This document shows positions 45,113 to 53,246 of a stretch of DNA of 64,000 nt, one piece after another. The notes under the pieces are model-generated. The model was not told the origin of the DNA and ran no database searches. It saw only the letters and a program-made list of their open reading frames with translations. A program made the position numbers and the translations under genes. This stretch comes from Clostridium sp. BSD9I1 (GTDB taxonomy: Bacteria; Bacillota; Clostridia; Clostridiales; Clostridiaceae), in assembly GCF_900185645.1 (NCBI RefSeq), contig NZ_FYAM01000004.1, positions 248,001 to 312,000 on the forward strand, in the 5' to 3' direction. Within the stretch, counting starts at the first letter, position 1, and each line of letters starts with the position of its first letter.

Positions 45113-45164
45113 ACGAAAACGTTCGTAAAAAAATGTTGACTTATAGTTCGGTATCTAGTAATAT
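45113..45164 (+). promoter_or_regulatory. Promoter with adjacent operator-like palindrome for the purine permease
   Basis: -35 TTGACT (45136-45141), 17-base spacer, -10 TAATAT (45159-45164). Ten bases upstream lies ACGAA-AACG-TTCGT (45113-45126), a palindrome like the CGAA...TTCG halves of Firmicutes PurR boxes. The purine transporter downstream fits such control, but this is inference. No purine riboswitch consensus was found in the roughly 80-base leader. Confidence 0.6.
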
Positions 45165-45251
45165 ATAAAATTGTGGTTTCAAAAAACTACATGTTTTCGA
45201 TTGAATTATACAATTTACTACATAAAATTATAATGAAAGAGGGGCAATTTG

Positions 45252-46577
45252 ATGAGAAATTCACAAGAATTAAAAGGTAGCTTTTTAGATTCATACTTTG
45301 GGTTATCTGAAAATAAAACTAATATAAAGACTGAAATTCTTGCAGGTATTACGACTTTTATGACAATGGCATATATATTGATAGTAAATCCAAATATATT
45401 AAAGGATGCTGGAATGAATTTTGGAGCTGTATTTACAGCAACAGCTTTAGCATCTGTAATATCAACACTTATTATGGGGATATACGCAAAGCTTCCATTT
45501 GCACAAGCACCAGGAATGGGACTTAATGCATTTTTTGCATATACTATAGTTATAGGAATGGGTCACACTTGGCAATTTGCATTAACAGCGGTATTCTTAG
45601 AAGGAATTATATTTATACTGCTTACAGTATTTAATGTAAGAGAAGCTATAATAAACTCAATACCTACTAATATAAAAAAAGCAATTTCGGTTGGAATCGG
45701 AATTTTCATAGCGTTTATAGGGCTTGAAAATGCAGGCATAGTACTTCACCCAAAGGATGGAGGAACAATACTTGCACTAGGCAATATAACTTCTGGTACA
45801 GCACTACTTGGGATAGTAGGAGTTATAGTAACCGGAGCTTTGGTTGCAAAAAATGTAAATGGGGCATTGCTTTTAGGAATTATAGCTACTACACTTATAG
45901 GAATACCTATGGGAATTACTAAGTTTCCTACCGAGATTATAAGTGCGCCACCAAGCATAGCACCTATATTTATGAAATTTGAATGGAATAATATATTTAG
46001 TTCTGATATGGCAATAGCATTATTTACATTGATATTTATGGATATGTTTGATACTGTAGGAACACTTGTAGGAGTATCCACTAAAGCTGGAATGTTAGAT
46101 GAAGAAGGAAATGTTCCAAGAGCAAAAGAGGCTCTTTTATCTGATGCTATAGGAACTACTATGGGAGCATGCTTTGGAACAAGTACTGTATCAACATTTG
46201 TTGAAAGTGCTTCGGGAGTTGCAGCGGGTGGAAGAACAGGACTTACAGCAGTATCCACAGCAATTATGTTTGCAATAGCATTATTTTTATCACCATTATT
46301 TTTAATGATACCGGCAGCAGCTACAGCGCCATCCTTAATATTAGTTGGATTATTCATGCTATCACCTATAAAGGAAATAGAGTTAGAAGATTTTAGTGAA
46401 GCTATTCCAGCTTTCTTAACAATAATTATAATGCCTTTAAGTTACAGTATTTCTGATGGTATAGTATTTGGAATAGTATCTTATGTATTATTAAAGGTAC
46501 TCACAGGAAAATACAAGGATGTAACAATAACAACATATATAGTTGCTGCATTATTTGTACTAAAGTTCTTAATTTAG
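45252..46577 (+). CDS. NCS2-family purine permease (AzgA-like: adenine/guanine/hypoxanthine)
   Basis: 441 aa with about 12-14 membrane segments. AzgA-subgroup motifs: EILAGITTFMTMAYILIVNPNIL, FAQAPGMGLNAFFAYT, IFMDMFDTVGTLVGVSTKAG and GTSTVSTFVESASGVAAGGRTGLT. It imports purine bases by proton symport. The ATG at 45252 is used; the TTG three bases earlier is not needed. Single gene with its own promoter and terminator. Confidence 0.92.
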   Translation: MRNSQELKGSFLDSYFGLSENKTNIKTEILAGITTFMTMAYILIVNPNILKDAGMNFGAVFTATALASVISTLIMGIYAKLPFAQAPGMGLNAFFAYTIVIGMGHTWQFALTAVFLEGIIFILLTVFNVREAIINSIPTNIKKAISVGIGIFIAFIGLENAGIVLHPKDGGTILALGNITSGTALLGIVGVIVTGALVAKNVNGALLLGIIATTLIGIPMGITKFPTEIISAPPSIAPIFMKFEWNNIFSSDMAIALFTLIFMDMFDTVGTLVGVSTKAGMLDEEGNVPRAKEALLSDAIGTTMGACFGTSTVSTFVESASGVAAGGRTGLTAVSTAIMFAIALFLSPLFLMIPAAATAPSLILVGLFMLSPIKEIELEDFSEAIPAFLTIIIMPLSYSISDGIVFGIVSYVLLKVLTGKYKDVTITTYIVAALFVLKFLI

Positions 46578-46605
46578 GAATATAGGTACTAGGTGCTAGA
46601 AAAGT

Positions 46606-46636
46606 GAAAAGTCTCTTATGAGGCTTTTCTTTTTTT
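46606..46636 (+). terminator. Terminator after the purine permease
   Basis: GAAAAGTCTC (46606-46615), loop TTAT, GAGGCTTTTC, then seven Ts. Confidence 0.85.
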
Positions 46637-46705
46637 GTATAAAAAATAAAAACTTGTCAAGAATTTAATAGAAAACTGAGTTTATTAAGCAAGGTGGTGT
46701 TAAAT

Positions 46706-47608
46706 TTGAAAGTTGGTATTCCTAAGGGACTTTTATTTTATAGATATTATAATTTTTATATAACTTTTTTTGAAGAGCTTGGCTTGGAAATAGTACTATC
46801 TCCTAATACAAATAAAGATATATTAAATGAAGGGGTTAGATATTGTGTAGATGAAGCTTGTGTACCAATGAAGATATTCCATGGGCATTGTGCTTATCTT
46901 AGAGATAAGTGTGATTTTATATTCATACCTAGAATAATGAAGCTTTATGAAAATGAATATATATGTCCTAAATTTTGTGGACTTGTAGAAATGGTTCAAA
47001 ATAGTATACCTAATATGCCAACGATAATTTCAGAGCCTATATATGCTGATAGTTTAAAAAGTTTAAAGAAATGGGCTTTTAAGGTAGGTGCTAAATTTAC
47101 TAAAAATATAGTAGTTATTAATAAGGCTTTTAATACAGCATTGAAGAAACAAAATGGATATATAGGTGGATTAAATGATAAGGAATTTAAAATAAAGGTG
47201 GCATTAATAGGGCATCCTTATAATTTGTATGATAGCTATATTAATATGAATTTAGTAGTAAAGCTAAATAAGTTAGGAATAGGAGTTATCACAGAAGAAC
47301 ATATAGGGACTTCTTATATAAATAAAGAGTCAGAAAAGCTATTTAAAAAACCATTTTGGACTTTTGCAAGAAATTCTTATGGTTTTGGAGCATATATGGC
47401 TGAAAACAAGCTAGCCGATGGAATAATATATGCCTCATCTTTTGCTTGTGGCATAGACTCTGTAGTAGTTGATCTTATAAAACATAGAATAGAAGGATTT
47501 CCTTTTCTAGAGCTTAAGATAGATGAGCAGACAGGGGAGGCAGGTTTTGTTACAAGGCTAGAAGCATTTACAGATATGCTGAAAAGAAAGGAGGCAGAGG
47601 TGATATGA
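46706..47608 (+). CDS. Acyl-CoA dehydratase activase-related protein (DUF2229), first of three
   Basis: 300 aa. It starts KVGIPKGLLFYRYYNFYITFFEELG, with cysteines in RYCVDEACVPMKIFHGHC and YICPKFCG and the C-terminal block DEQTGEAGFVTRLEAFTDML, all typical of DUF2229, which in many bacteria is one segment of a very large fused activase. TTG start at 46706 behind AAGGTGGTG. It overlaps the next gene by 4 bases (translational coupling). No 2-hydroxyacyl-CoA dehydratase subunits are present, so the partner enzyme is unknown. Confidence 0.85.
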   Translation: MKVGIPKGLLFYRYYNFYITFFEELGLEIVLSPNTNKDILNEGVRYCVDEACVPMKIFHGHCAYLRDKCDFIFIPRIMKLYENEYICPKFCGLVEMVQNSIPNMPTIISEPIYADSLKSLKKWAFKVGAKFTKNIVVINKAFNTALKKQNGYIGGLNDKEFKIKVALIGHPYNLYDSYINMNLVVKLNKLGIGVITEEHIGTSYINKESEKLFKKPFWTFARNSYGFGAYMAENKLADGIIYASSFACGIDSVVVDLIKHRIEGFPFLELKIDEQTGEAGFVTRLEAFTDMLKRKEAEVI

Positions 47609-48705
47609 AGGTAACTTTTCCGCAACTTGGGAATACATACTTTGCTGTAAAAGCTATATTTGATGACATAGGGATAGAATATGTTTTGCCACCTGTAAGC
47701 AATAAAACTTGCCTTGAAATGGGTGTGAAGAGTTCCCCAGAAGAAATGTGCTTCCCATTTAAAATAATGATGGGAGCTTACATACAAAGTATTGAAAATG
47801 GAGCAGATACTATAATTTTGCCTGGAAGCTGTGGGCCCTGTAGATATGGAGAGTACTGTGAATTACAAATGAATATATTAAGAAAGCTAGGGTATAACGT
47901 TAAGTTTATAGTGATAGATGCGCCAGGAAGTATAGGAAAAGATGAACTTTTAAGCAGGATAGCAGAGATAGGAAAGTATTCAAAAAAATTAAGAAACCAA
48001 AAGATAGTAGCAGTTTTAAAGGGATATAAAATTATAAATCTAATAGATGGAATAGAGAGAAAAGCAAGGCTTCTTTCAGGGTATGAGGTAAATAGGGGAG
48101 AGTGTAAAAGGCTATTAAGAGAATGTAAGAAAAAAGCCTTAAGTGCTTTAGGATCTAAAGAGATGATTAAAGTACTTATGGAGTATAAAGAAAAGCTAGA
48201 CAATGTGAAGCTAGATAAACATAGAAAGCCCATTAAAATAGCTATAATAGGAGAAATATATACTATATTAGAGCCATTTTCAAACCAGTATATTGAAGAT
48301 AAACTTATGGATATGGGAATATCTACTCAAAAGAGCTTAACTCCAAGTTGGTGGGTTAAAAATACTGTACTATCTCCATTTAAATTAAATTCCATAAACA
48401 TAAGAAGGGCTTCTAAAAAATATCTTCCTTTGTATATCGGTGGGCATAGTAGAGAGTGTGTTGGAGAGGCAGTACTTGCACATAAAAATGGATTCGATGG
48501 AGCTGTTCAAATACTGCCAATGGGGTGTATGCCGGAAATTGTATCAAAGTCAATTTTACCAACAATAGCTAGTGATAAAAATTTTCCTATTATGACTTTG
48601 GTGGTAGATGAAATGACTGGGCAGGCAGGATTTGATACAAGGATAGAAGCTTTTGCTGATTTGTTAGAAAGGAGAAGAGGTAATAATGTATTATATGGGT
48701 ATTGA
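47605..48705 (+). CDS. Acyl-CoA dehydratase activase-related protein, second of three
   Basis: 366 aa, partly paralogous to the preceding product: MKVTFPQLGNTYFAVKAIFDDIG at the start and DEMTGQAGFDTRIEAFADLLERR at the end mirror it. Cysteine clusters PEEMCFPFKI and PGSCGPCRYGEYCELQ and a later MGCMPE are candidate iron-sulfur ligands. Related to 2-hydroxyglutaryl-CoA dehydratase component D-like proteins. It overlaps the third gene by 20 bases. Function unknown; probably one complex with its neighbours. Confidence 0.85.
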   Translation: MKVTFPQLGNTYFAVKAIFDDIGIEYVLPPVSNKTCLEMGVKSSPEEMCFPFKIMMGAYIQSIENGADTIILPGSCGPCRYGEYCELQMNILRKLGYNVKFIVIDAPGSIGKDELLSRIAEIGKYSKKLRNQKIVAVLKGYKIINLIDGIERKARLLSGYEVNRGECKRLLRECKKKALSALGSKEMIKVLMEYKEKLDNVKLDKHRKPIKIAIIGEIYTILEPFSNQYIEDKLMDMGISTQKSLTPSWWVKNTVLSPFKLNSINIRRASKKYLPLYIGGHSRECVGEAVLAHKNGFDGAVQILPMGCMPEIVSKSILPTIASDKNFPIMTLVVDEMTGQAGFDTRIEAFADLLERRRGNNVLYGY

Positions 48706-49657
48706 TGTAGGATCAGTGAGTACTGATATAGTTTTAATAGATGAAGAAAGTAATGTAGTTGATGGATTATATTTAAGAACTAAAGGAAGACCTATACAGG
48801 TTATTCAAGATGGATTTAGAAAACTTAGAGAAAAATACAGAGGTGAAGATATAAGATCCGTAGGAACTACAGGAAGTGGAAGAAAGATTTCTGGATTTTT
48901 AGTAGGAGCGGATTCGGTAAAAAATGAAATAACAGCCCATGCTGTAGCAGCGTTGGAGATTGACCCACAGGTAAAAACTATAATTGAAATAGGTGGTCAG
49001 GATTCTAAGATAATAATACTTAAAGACGGAATAGTAACAGATTTTGCAATGAATACGGTTTGTGCAGCAGGTACGGGTTCCTTTTTAGATAGGCAGGCAG
49101 AGAGACTTGGAGTACCTATAGAGAATTTTGGTAAAATGGCCCTTGAATCTAAAAACTCTGTGCGTATTGCTGGAAGATGTGCAGTGTTTGCAGAATCTGA
49201 TATGATACATAAACAGCAAGTAGGGCATAAACAGGAAGATATAATAAGAGGGCTTTGTGAAGCGCTAGTTAGAAATTATTTAAATAACGTGGGCAAGGGA
49301 AAAGAGATTAAGGATAAGATATTTTTTCAAGGTGGAGTTGCAGCAAATGAAGGCATGAAAAAAGTTTTTGAAGAAACATTAGGTACCAATGTATATGTGC
49401 CAAAGCATTATGGACTTATGGGAGCTATAGGAGCTGCAATTTTAAGTAAAGAAACAGTAAAGGCTCAGGGGTATACTAATTTTAAAGGATTTAATGTTTC
49501 TGAAAGTGTATTTAACTCAGAAAGCTTTGAATGCACGGGATGCCCCAATGGATGTGAAATAATAAGCATAAAAAGTGATGGCGTAATTATAGGCAATTTA
49601 GGAGATAGATGCGGAAAGTGGAGCAGCGTTGATTCTCAAGTTACTGTTTCAAGTTAA
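48686..49657 (+). CDS. HgdC/BcrA-type ATPase activator (acyl-CoA dehydratase activase), third of three
   Basis: 323 aa ASKHA-fold ATPase. Phosphate loop YYMGIDVGSVSTDIVLID, GTTGSGR, IEIGGQDSKII, cluster-bridging cysteines in VCAAGTGSFLD and GRCAVFAESDMIHKQQ as in HgdC, and FFQGGVAANEGMKK. Unlike HgdC it has a C-terminal four-cysteine extension (ECTGCPNGCEI then DRCGKW). HgdC-type proteins drive ATP-dependent electron injection into radical dehydratases. ATG inside the preceding gene behind AGGAGAAGAGG. Confidence 0.9.
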   Translation: MYYMGIDVGSVSTDIVLIDEESNVVDGLYLRTKGRPIQVIQDGFRKLREKYRGEDIRSVGTTGSGRKISGFLVGADSVKNEITAHAVAALEIDPQVKTIIEIGGQDSKIIILKDGIVTDFAMNTVCAAGTGSFLDRQAERLGVPIENFGKMALESKNSVRIAGRCAVFAESDMIHKQQVGHKQEDIIRGLCEALVRNYLNNVGKGKEIKDKIFFQGGVAANEGMKKVFEETLGTNVYVPKHYGLMGAIGAAILSKETVKAQGYTNFKGFNVSESVFNSESFECTGCPNGCEIISIKSDGVIIGNLGDRCGKWSSVDSQVTVSS

Positions 49658-49727
49658 AAGTTATAATTTGGTATGATAAATGCTATGTAAAGAAGTAATC
49701 ACATATAATTTATGGGAGGTGATTACT

Positions 49728-50054
49728 TTGAATATAGATATAACACAGCAGGCATTAAATTATATAGACAAAAGGAATATTAAGTCGCTGATAATAGACT
49801 TAACGGCCAGCGAAATAAATCCCGGATGAGGACCTTGTGGAGGTACCAGGCGGTACTATCAACCTCATGTATATGAGGAAATTGAGAATAATTTAGATTT
49901 AGATAAATATGAAGTGTTAAATTTTTTAGATATACAAGTACTTTTAAGCAAGAAAATATATAATACAAAGGTAAACGATATAACTATAGATTTAATACAA
50001 TTGTTTTTTTTGAAGAAACTTATATTAAAGGACTTGGATATGATATTTTTTTAA
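49728..50054 (+). CDS. Candidate small selenoprotein (HesB/IscA-like redox protein) with in-frame TGA = Sec34
   Basis: TTG start at 49728 behind GGGAGGTG. The frame reads 33 codons, TGA at 49827-49829, then 74 further sense codons to TAA at 50052-50054, giving 108 aa. The start (MNIDITQQALNYIDKRN) and LIIDL strand resemble the HesB/IscA-like family, where small selenoproteins are known. Around the TGA it reads NPG-U-GPCGGT, a U-x2-C redox pair comparable to CGPC in thioredoxins. Sequence after the TGA stays protein-like. A possible SECIS hairpin follows. Alternative: a nonsense mutation in a Cys- or Trp-containing gene. Either way the gene is missed by standard stop handling. Confidence 0.65.
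49830..49866 (+). other. Possible bacterial SECIS hairpin for the Sec34 codon
   Basis: GTACC (49843-49847), apical loop AGGC, GGTAC (49852-49856) form a perfect 5-bp stem whose loop begins 18 bases after the TGA, within the distance seen for bacterial SECIS elements. An outer GAGG/CCTC pairing (49828-49831 with 49863-49866) could extend it. The loop has a G as expected; a bulged U is not clear. Confidence 0.5.
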
Positions 50055-50062
50055 ATGGAATT

Positions 50063-50096
50063 GTTGCAATATTACATCTCGATGCAATATTGCAAC
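50063..50096 (+). promoter_or_regulatory. Distal upstream activator sites of the lux-like operon
   Basis: GATGCA-ATAT-TGCAAC (50081-50096) matches the GTTGCA-N4-TGCAAC palindrome at 11 of 12 bases. A second, weaker copy (GTTGCA-ATAT-TACATC) lies at 50063-50078, so that 50060-50099 is itself a 14-bp inverted repeat. The better copy starts 203 bases before the -24 GG at 50284. It could also fold as a 3' hairpin of the selenoprotein gene, but no T run follows. Confidence 0.65.
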
Positions 50097-50158
50097 AATC
50101 AAGCTTGTATTATTTATACTACTAATTATACAATTAAGGGATTTATATAGTAAAGCTC

Positions 50159-50174
50159 GTTGCAAAAATGCAAC
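50159..50174 (+). promoter_or_regulatory. Proximal upstream activator site of the lux-like operon
   Basis: Perfect GTTGCA-AAAA-TGCAAC palindrome, extended to CTCGTTGCA/TGCAACGAG, 125 bases before the -24 GG and exactly 78 bases after the distal site start. TTCTTTTT follows, so it may also terminate upstream transcription. Confidence 0.75.
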
Positions 50175-50281
50175 GAGTTCTTTTTAATTTATATTCATGA
50201 AATTGAGAGTTTTAATAATAATAGTTTTAAAGCATAGTTAATCTTATGAATTAATTAAAATTCATAAAGTTATAATATTAA

Positions 50282-50298
50282 TTGGTATAAAATTTGCT
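50282..50298 (+). promoter_or_regulatory. Sigma-54 promoter of the ACP-ligase-luxE-luxC operon
   Basis: TTGG (50282-50285), ten bases, GC (50296-50297) followed by T: TTGGTATAAAATTTGCT. It matches the -24/-12 rule (TGGCA-N-TTGCW) in both GG and GC and in spacing, with TA in place of CA at the -24 box. Start point near 50309, about 37 bases before the ACP gene. It needs an AAA+ activator, and one is encoded at the end of this operon. Confidence 0.8.
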
Positions 50299-50345
50299 TG
50301 TTTAATTAGTAAGATTATTAATATTTATTTTAGGGGGAATTTATT

Positions 50346-50588
50346 ATGACAAATTTAGATAAGTTAAATAATTTAATATGTGATGTATTTAATATTAAGG
50401 ATAAATCAGAGTTAATCGATGACTTAGGTCCAGATGAAATTGAGTCATGGGATTCATTAGCTCAAGTTGAACTTGTAACTGGGCTTGAAGAAAAGTTTGG
50501 ATTATCTATAGATGTTTTAGATGCATCTAGAATGTACACTATAAGAGATATAAAAAAAATAGTTAAAAAGTACGGTGTTGAGATATGA
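50346..50588 (+). CDS. Acyl carrier protein (dedicated, non-FAS)
   Basis: 80 aa, acidic helical carrier. The phosphopantetheine serine is in ESWDSLAQVELV (S37); the canonical DSL motif is intact. The surrounding sequence (WDSLA) is more like carrier proteins of secondary-metabolite or D-alanine-type systems than the housekeeping AcpP (GADSLD). It overlaps the next gene by 4 bases (ATGA). First gene of the sigma-54 operon, so it probably carries the acyl group activated by the next product. RBS AGGGGGAA. Confidence 0.9.
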   Translation: MTNLDKLNNLICDVFNIKDKSELIDDLGPDEIESWDSLAQVELVTGLEEKFGLSIDVLDASRMYTIRDIKKIVKKYGVEI

Positions 50589-52054
50589 CCTTTACTGACT
50601 ATGTGTTCCAGTACTCCAAAGATAGCGAAGATGTAGCAGTAATTGATAAAGATGAAATAAGCTATAAAAGTATATATTTAAAGGTTTTACAAATAGCTTG
50701 TATGCTAAAATGCAACAAGAATAATGAACCTGTACTCTTGATATCGGAAAACTCAACATTTTTTATAACCTGCTATTTTTCGATTATAAAAAGTGGGCGA
50801 ATATGCATACCTATAAATCCTTCTATATCTTTGGAGGATATAGAATATATAATAAATGAACTTTCTATAAAAGATATCTTTGTACAGCATAAGCTTTTAA
50901 ATAAGATAAAGGAAATCAATAAAAATTTAATAAATATATACACAGAAAAAGATATTGAATACATTTTTCATGAAAGAAATATAAAAGATGATTTAAGTGA
51001 GGAAGATCAGCCTAATATAGATGAAGAAGATATTGCGGTAATTCTTTTTACATCAGGTTCAACTGCAAAGCCTAAAGGAGTTATGCTGTCTCACAATAAC
51101 TTGATTTATAATACTAATTCAATAATACAATATTTAAAACTTACTAGTAAGGATAGAGTAGAGGTTGTACTCCCATTTTACTATTGCTATGGAACATCTC
51201 TCCTCCATACTCACTTTAGAGTTTGTGGAAGTTTAGTTATAAACAATAAATTCATGTTTCCTCAAACAGTTATAGATGATATAAATAAGTATAAATGTAC
51301 AGGATTTGCAGGAGTGCCAAGTACTTTTCAAATACTTTTAAAAATGACTAATATAAAAGAAAGCGAGTTTCCTTCTTTAAGATATATTACTCAAGCGGGG
51401 GGAAGGCTTCCTAATATATTTATAAAAGAGCTTATGGATATGCTAAAAGAAGTAGAAATTTATATAATGTATGGACAAACTGAAGCTACAGCAAGGCTTT
51501 CATATCTTCCACCAGATCTTTTAGAGCATAAGCTAGGTTCTATAGGAAGAGGAATACCTGGGACAGAGCTTAAGGTAATAAATCACTATGGCCAGGAGGT
51601 TAAGCCAGGAGAAACAGGGCATATAGTTGCTAGAGGAAAAAATATAATGAAGGGATACTTCAATGATAAGGAAGAAACTAATAAGGTGTTAAAGAACGGT
51701 TATCTTTATACAGGAGATTTAGGAATTGTAGATGAAGATGGGTATATATATATTATAGCTAGAGAAAAAAATATAATAAAAAGTGGGGGGAATAGAATCA
51801 GTCCTAAGGAAATAGAAGATGTAATTTTAGAAATTGAAGACGTATTAGAATGCGCTGTTATAGGAGTGGAAGATGATACCTTAGGAGAGGCTGTAAAAGC
51901 GGTAGTGGTCTCCAAGAGAAGTAGCATAACATTTACAGATATACAGACGTACTGTAAGGATAAGCTGCCAAGATATAAAGTACCTAAATATATTAAGTTT
52001 GTTTCAAGTCTTCCTAAGAATTCTTCTGGAAAAATTCTTTTTAATCAGTTGTAA
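50585..52054 (+). CDS. Acyl-adenylate-forming ligase (ANL family), probable acyl-ACP ligase
   Basis: 489 aa. ANL core motifs: P-loop LFTSGSTAKPKGVMLSH (about 154-170), YGQTEATARLSYLP, GYLYTGDLGIVDEDGYIYI, the hinge REKNIIKSGGNRISP and the C-terminal PKNSSGKILFNQ lysine. It should activate a carboxylic acid with ATP and load a thiol. The overlap with an ACP gene suggests ACP rather than CoA as acceptor; the acid is unknown, and 4-hydroxybutyrate or a related short acid is a regulatory-context guess only. 76 bases separate it from the LuxE-like gene. Confidence 0.88.
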   Translation: MTFTDYVFQYSKDSEDVAVIDKDEISYKSIYLKVLQIACMLKCNKNNEPVLLISENSTFFITCYFSIIKSGRICIPINPSISLEDIEYIINELSIKDIFVQHKLLNKIKEINKNLINIYTEKDIEYIFHERNIKDDLSEEDQPNIDEEDIAVILFTSGSTAKPKGVMLSHNNLIYNTNSIIQYLKLTSKDRVEVVLPFYYCYGTSLLHTHFRVCGSLVINNKFMFPQTVIDDINKYKCTGFAGVPSTFQILLKMTNIKESEFPSLRYITQAGGRLPNIFIKELMDMLKEVEIYIMYGQTEATARLSYLPPDLLEHKLGSIGRGIPGTELKVINHYGQEVKPGETGHIVARGKNIMKGYFNDKEETNKVLKNGYLYTGDLGIVDEDGYIYIIAREKNIIKSGGNRISPKEIEDVILEIEDVLECAVIGVEDDTLGEAVKAVVVSKRSSITFTDIQTYCKDKLPRYKVPKYIKFVSSLPKNSSGKILFNQL

Positions 52055-52130
52055 TAAAGTGGAATCGCCAGAGGCCTTTTCATAAAATGGAGTAACCTCA
52101 CAGGTGGTTATTGCAGAGGTGGTGACTAAA

Positions 52131-53246
52131 ATGGAAAGTGATAACTTGATTGAAACTCTTATATTTGATAAACAATTCAATAAAAATCAATGTGAGAAAG
52201 AGCAAGTTTTGATAGATATATTTAAAGAACAGTTAGAAAATAATACGAAGAATCGAAACTTAAGATGCATGTATGATAAGGCAGGATTTGATACAAATTA
52301 TTTTAATAGATTAGAAGATATACCTTTTATACCTGTAAATATGTTTAAACAATTTAAGTTATTTAGTTGCGATGAAGAAAAAATAATAAGAGTACTAGAA
52401 TCAAGTGCTACAACCACAGGTATACCAAGTAAGATATATATAGATAGGCAAACTTCCATAAGACAAACTCAGGCGCTTATATCTACTTTAAGAAATTTTC
52501 TAGGAGAAAAGAGAAGGCCTGTACTTATAATAGATAGTGAGGATATAAATAAAAATAGCTCCAATTTAACAGCAAGAGGAGCAGCGGTAAGAGGGATAAG
52601 TAATTTTGCAAGTAAGATAGTATATGCAATGGATAAGAATGGAGATGAATTAAGTGTAAATTTAGATAGAATAAGAGAATTTGAAAGACTTTATGGGGAT
52701 GAAGAAGTAATTATATATGGGTTTACTTTTATAGTTTGGAGTGAGTTTATAAGTAAATTAAAAGAAAACAATATGACTTTTAATTTCCCAAAGGCGACGC
52801 TTTTGCATAGCGGTGGATGGAAAAAGCTCACCGAAGGAAAGGTGTCTAAGGAGGAGTTTTCTAAAACATGCAGTTATATATTGAATATGCAATGTAAAGG
52901 TGTACTTGATTTTTATGGAATGGTAGAACAGCTTGGAGTAATATTTATAGACTGTGAATGTGGAAATAAGCATGTACCGGATTTTGCTGAGATAATAATA
53001 AGAGATTTAAATACTCTATATGAGGTTGAAATTGGGGAAAAAGGATTTATTGAAGTAATGAGTACTCTCTCCACAAGTTATCCCTCTCAGGCAATACTCA
53101 CAGAGGATATAGGAATATTTATGGGGGTAGATGATTGCAAGTGTGGAAGGAAAGGGAAGTATTTTAGGTTTTTATCTAGAGTAGAGAAGTCCGAAGTAAG
53201 AGGTTGCGGAGATACTTTTGCTGAAAGGAAGGTAGGAAATGATTGA
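52131..53246 (+). CDS. LuxE-like acyl-protein synthetase / acyltransferase
   Basis: 371 aa. LuxE family: EDIPFIPVNMFKQFKLFSC, the SSATTTGIPSKIYI adenylate-binding segment, HSGGWKKL, and FYGMVEQLGVIFIDCECG. A cysteine near the C-terminus in VRGCGDTFAE (C359) sits where LuxE proteins carry the acylated Cys. In bioluminescent bacteria LuxE passes an activated acyl group to LuxC for reduction. Start at ATG 52131 behind AGAGGTGGTG rather than the GTG at 52104, which precedes the site. It overlaps luxC by 8 bases. Confidence 0.88.
   Translation: MESDNLIETLIFDKQFNKNQCEKEQVLIDIFKEQLENNTKNRNLRCMYDKAGFDTNYFNRLEDIPFIPVNMFKQFKLFSCDEEKIIRVLESSATTTGIPSKIYIDRQTSIRQTQALISTLRNFLGEKRRPVLIIDSEDINKNSSNLTARGAAVRGISNFASKIVYAMDKNGDELSVNLDRIREFERLYGDEEVIIYGFTFIVWSEFISKLKENNMTFNFPKATLLHSGGWKKLTEGKVSKEEFSKTCSYILNMQCKGVLDFYGMVEQLGVIFIDCECGNKHVPDFAEIIIRDLNTLYEVEIGEKGFIEVMSTLSTSYPSQAILTEDIGIFMGVDDCKCGRKGKYFRFLSRVEKSEVRGCGDTFAERKVGND

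Noticed and set aside
45165-45251. Purine riboswitch before the purine permease
   Set aside because: The leader is only about 80 bases and lacks the conserved junction words and a terminator.
49780-49968. 62 aa minus-strand ORF
   Set aside because: It is the antisense shadow of the TGA-containing selenoprotein frame and has no ribosome site.
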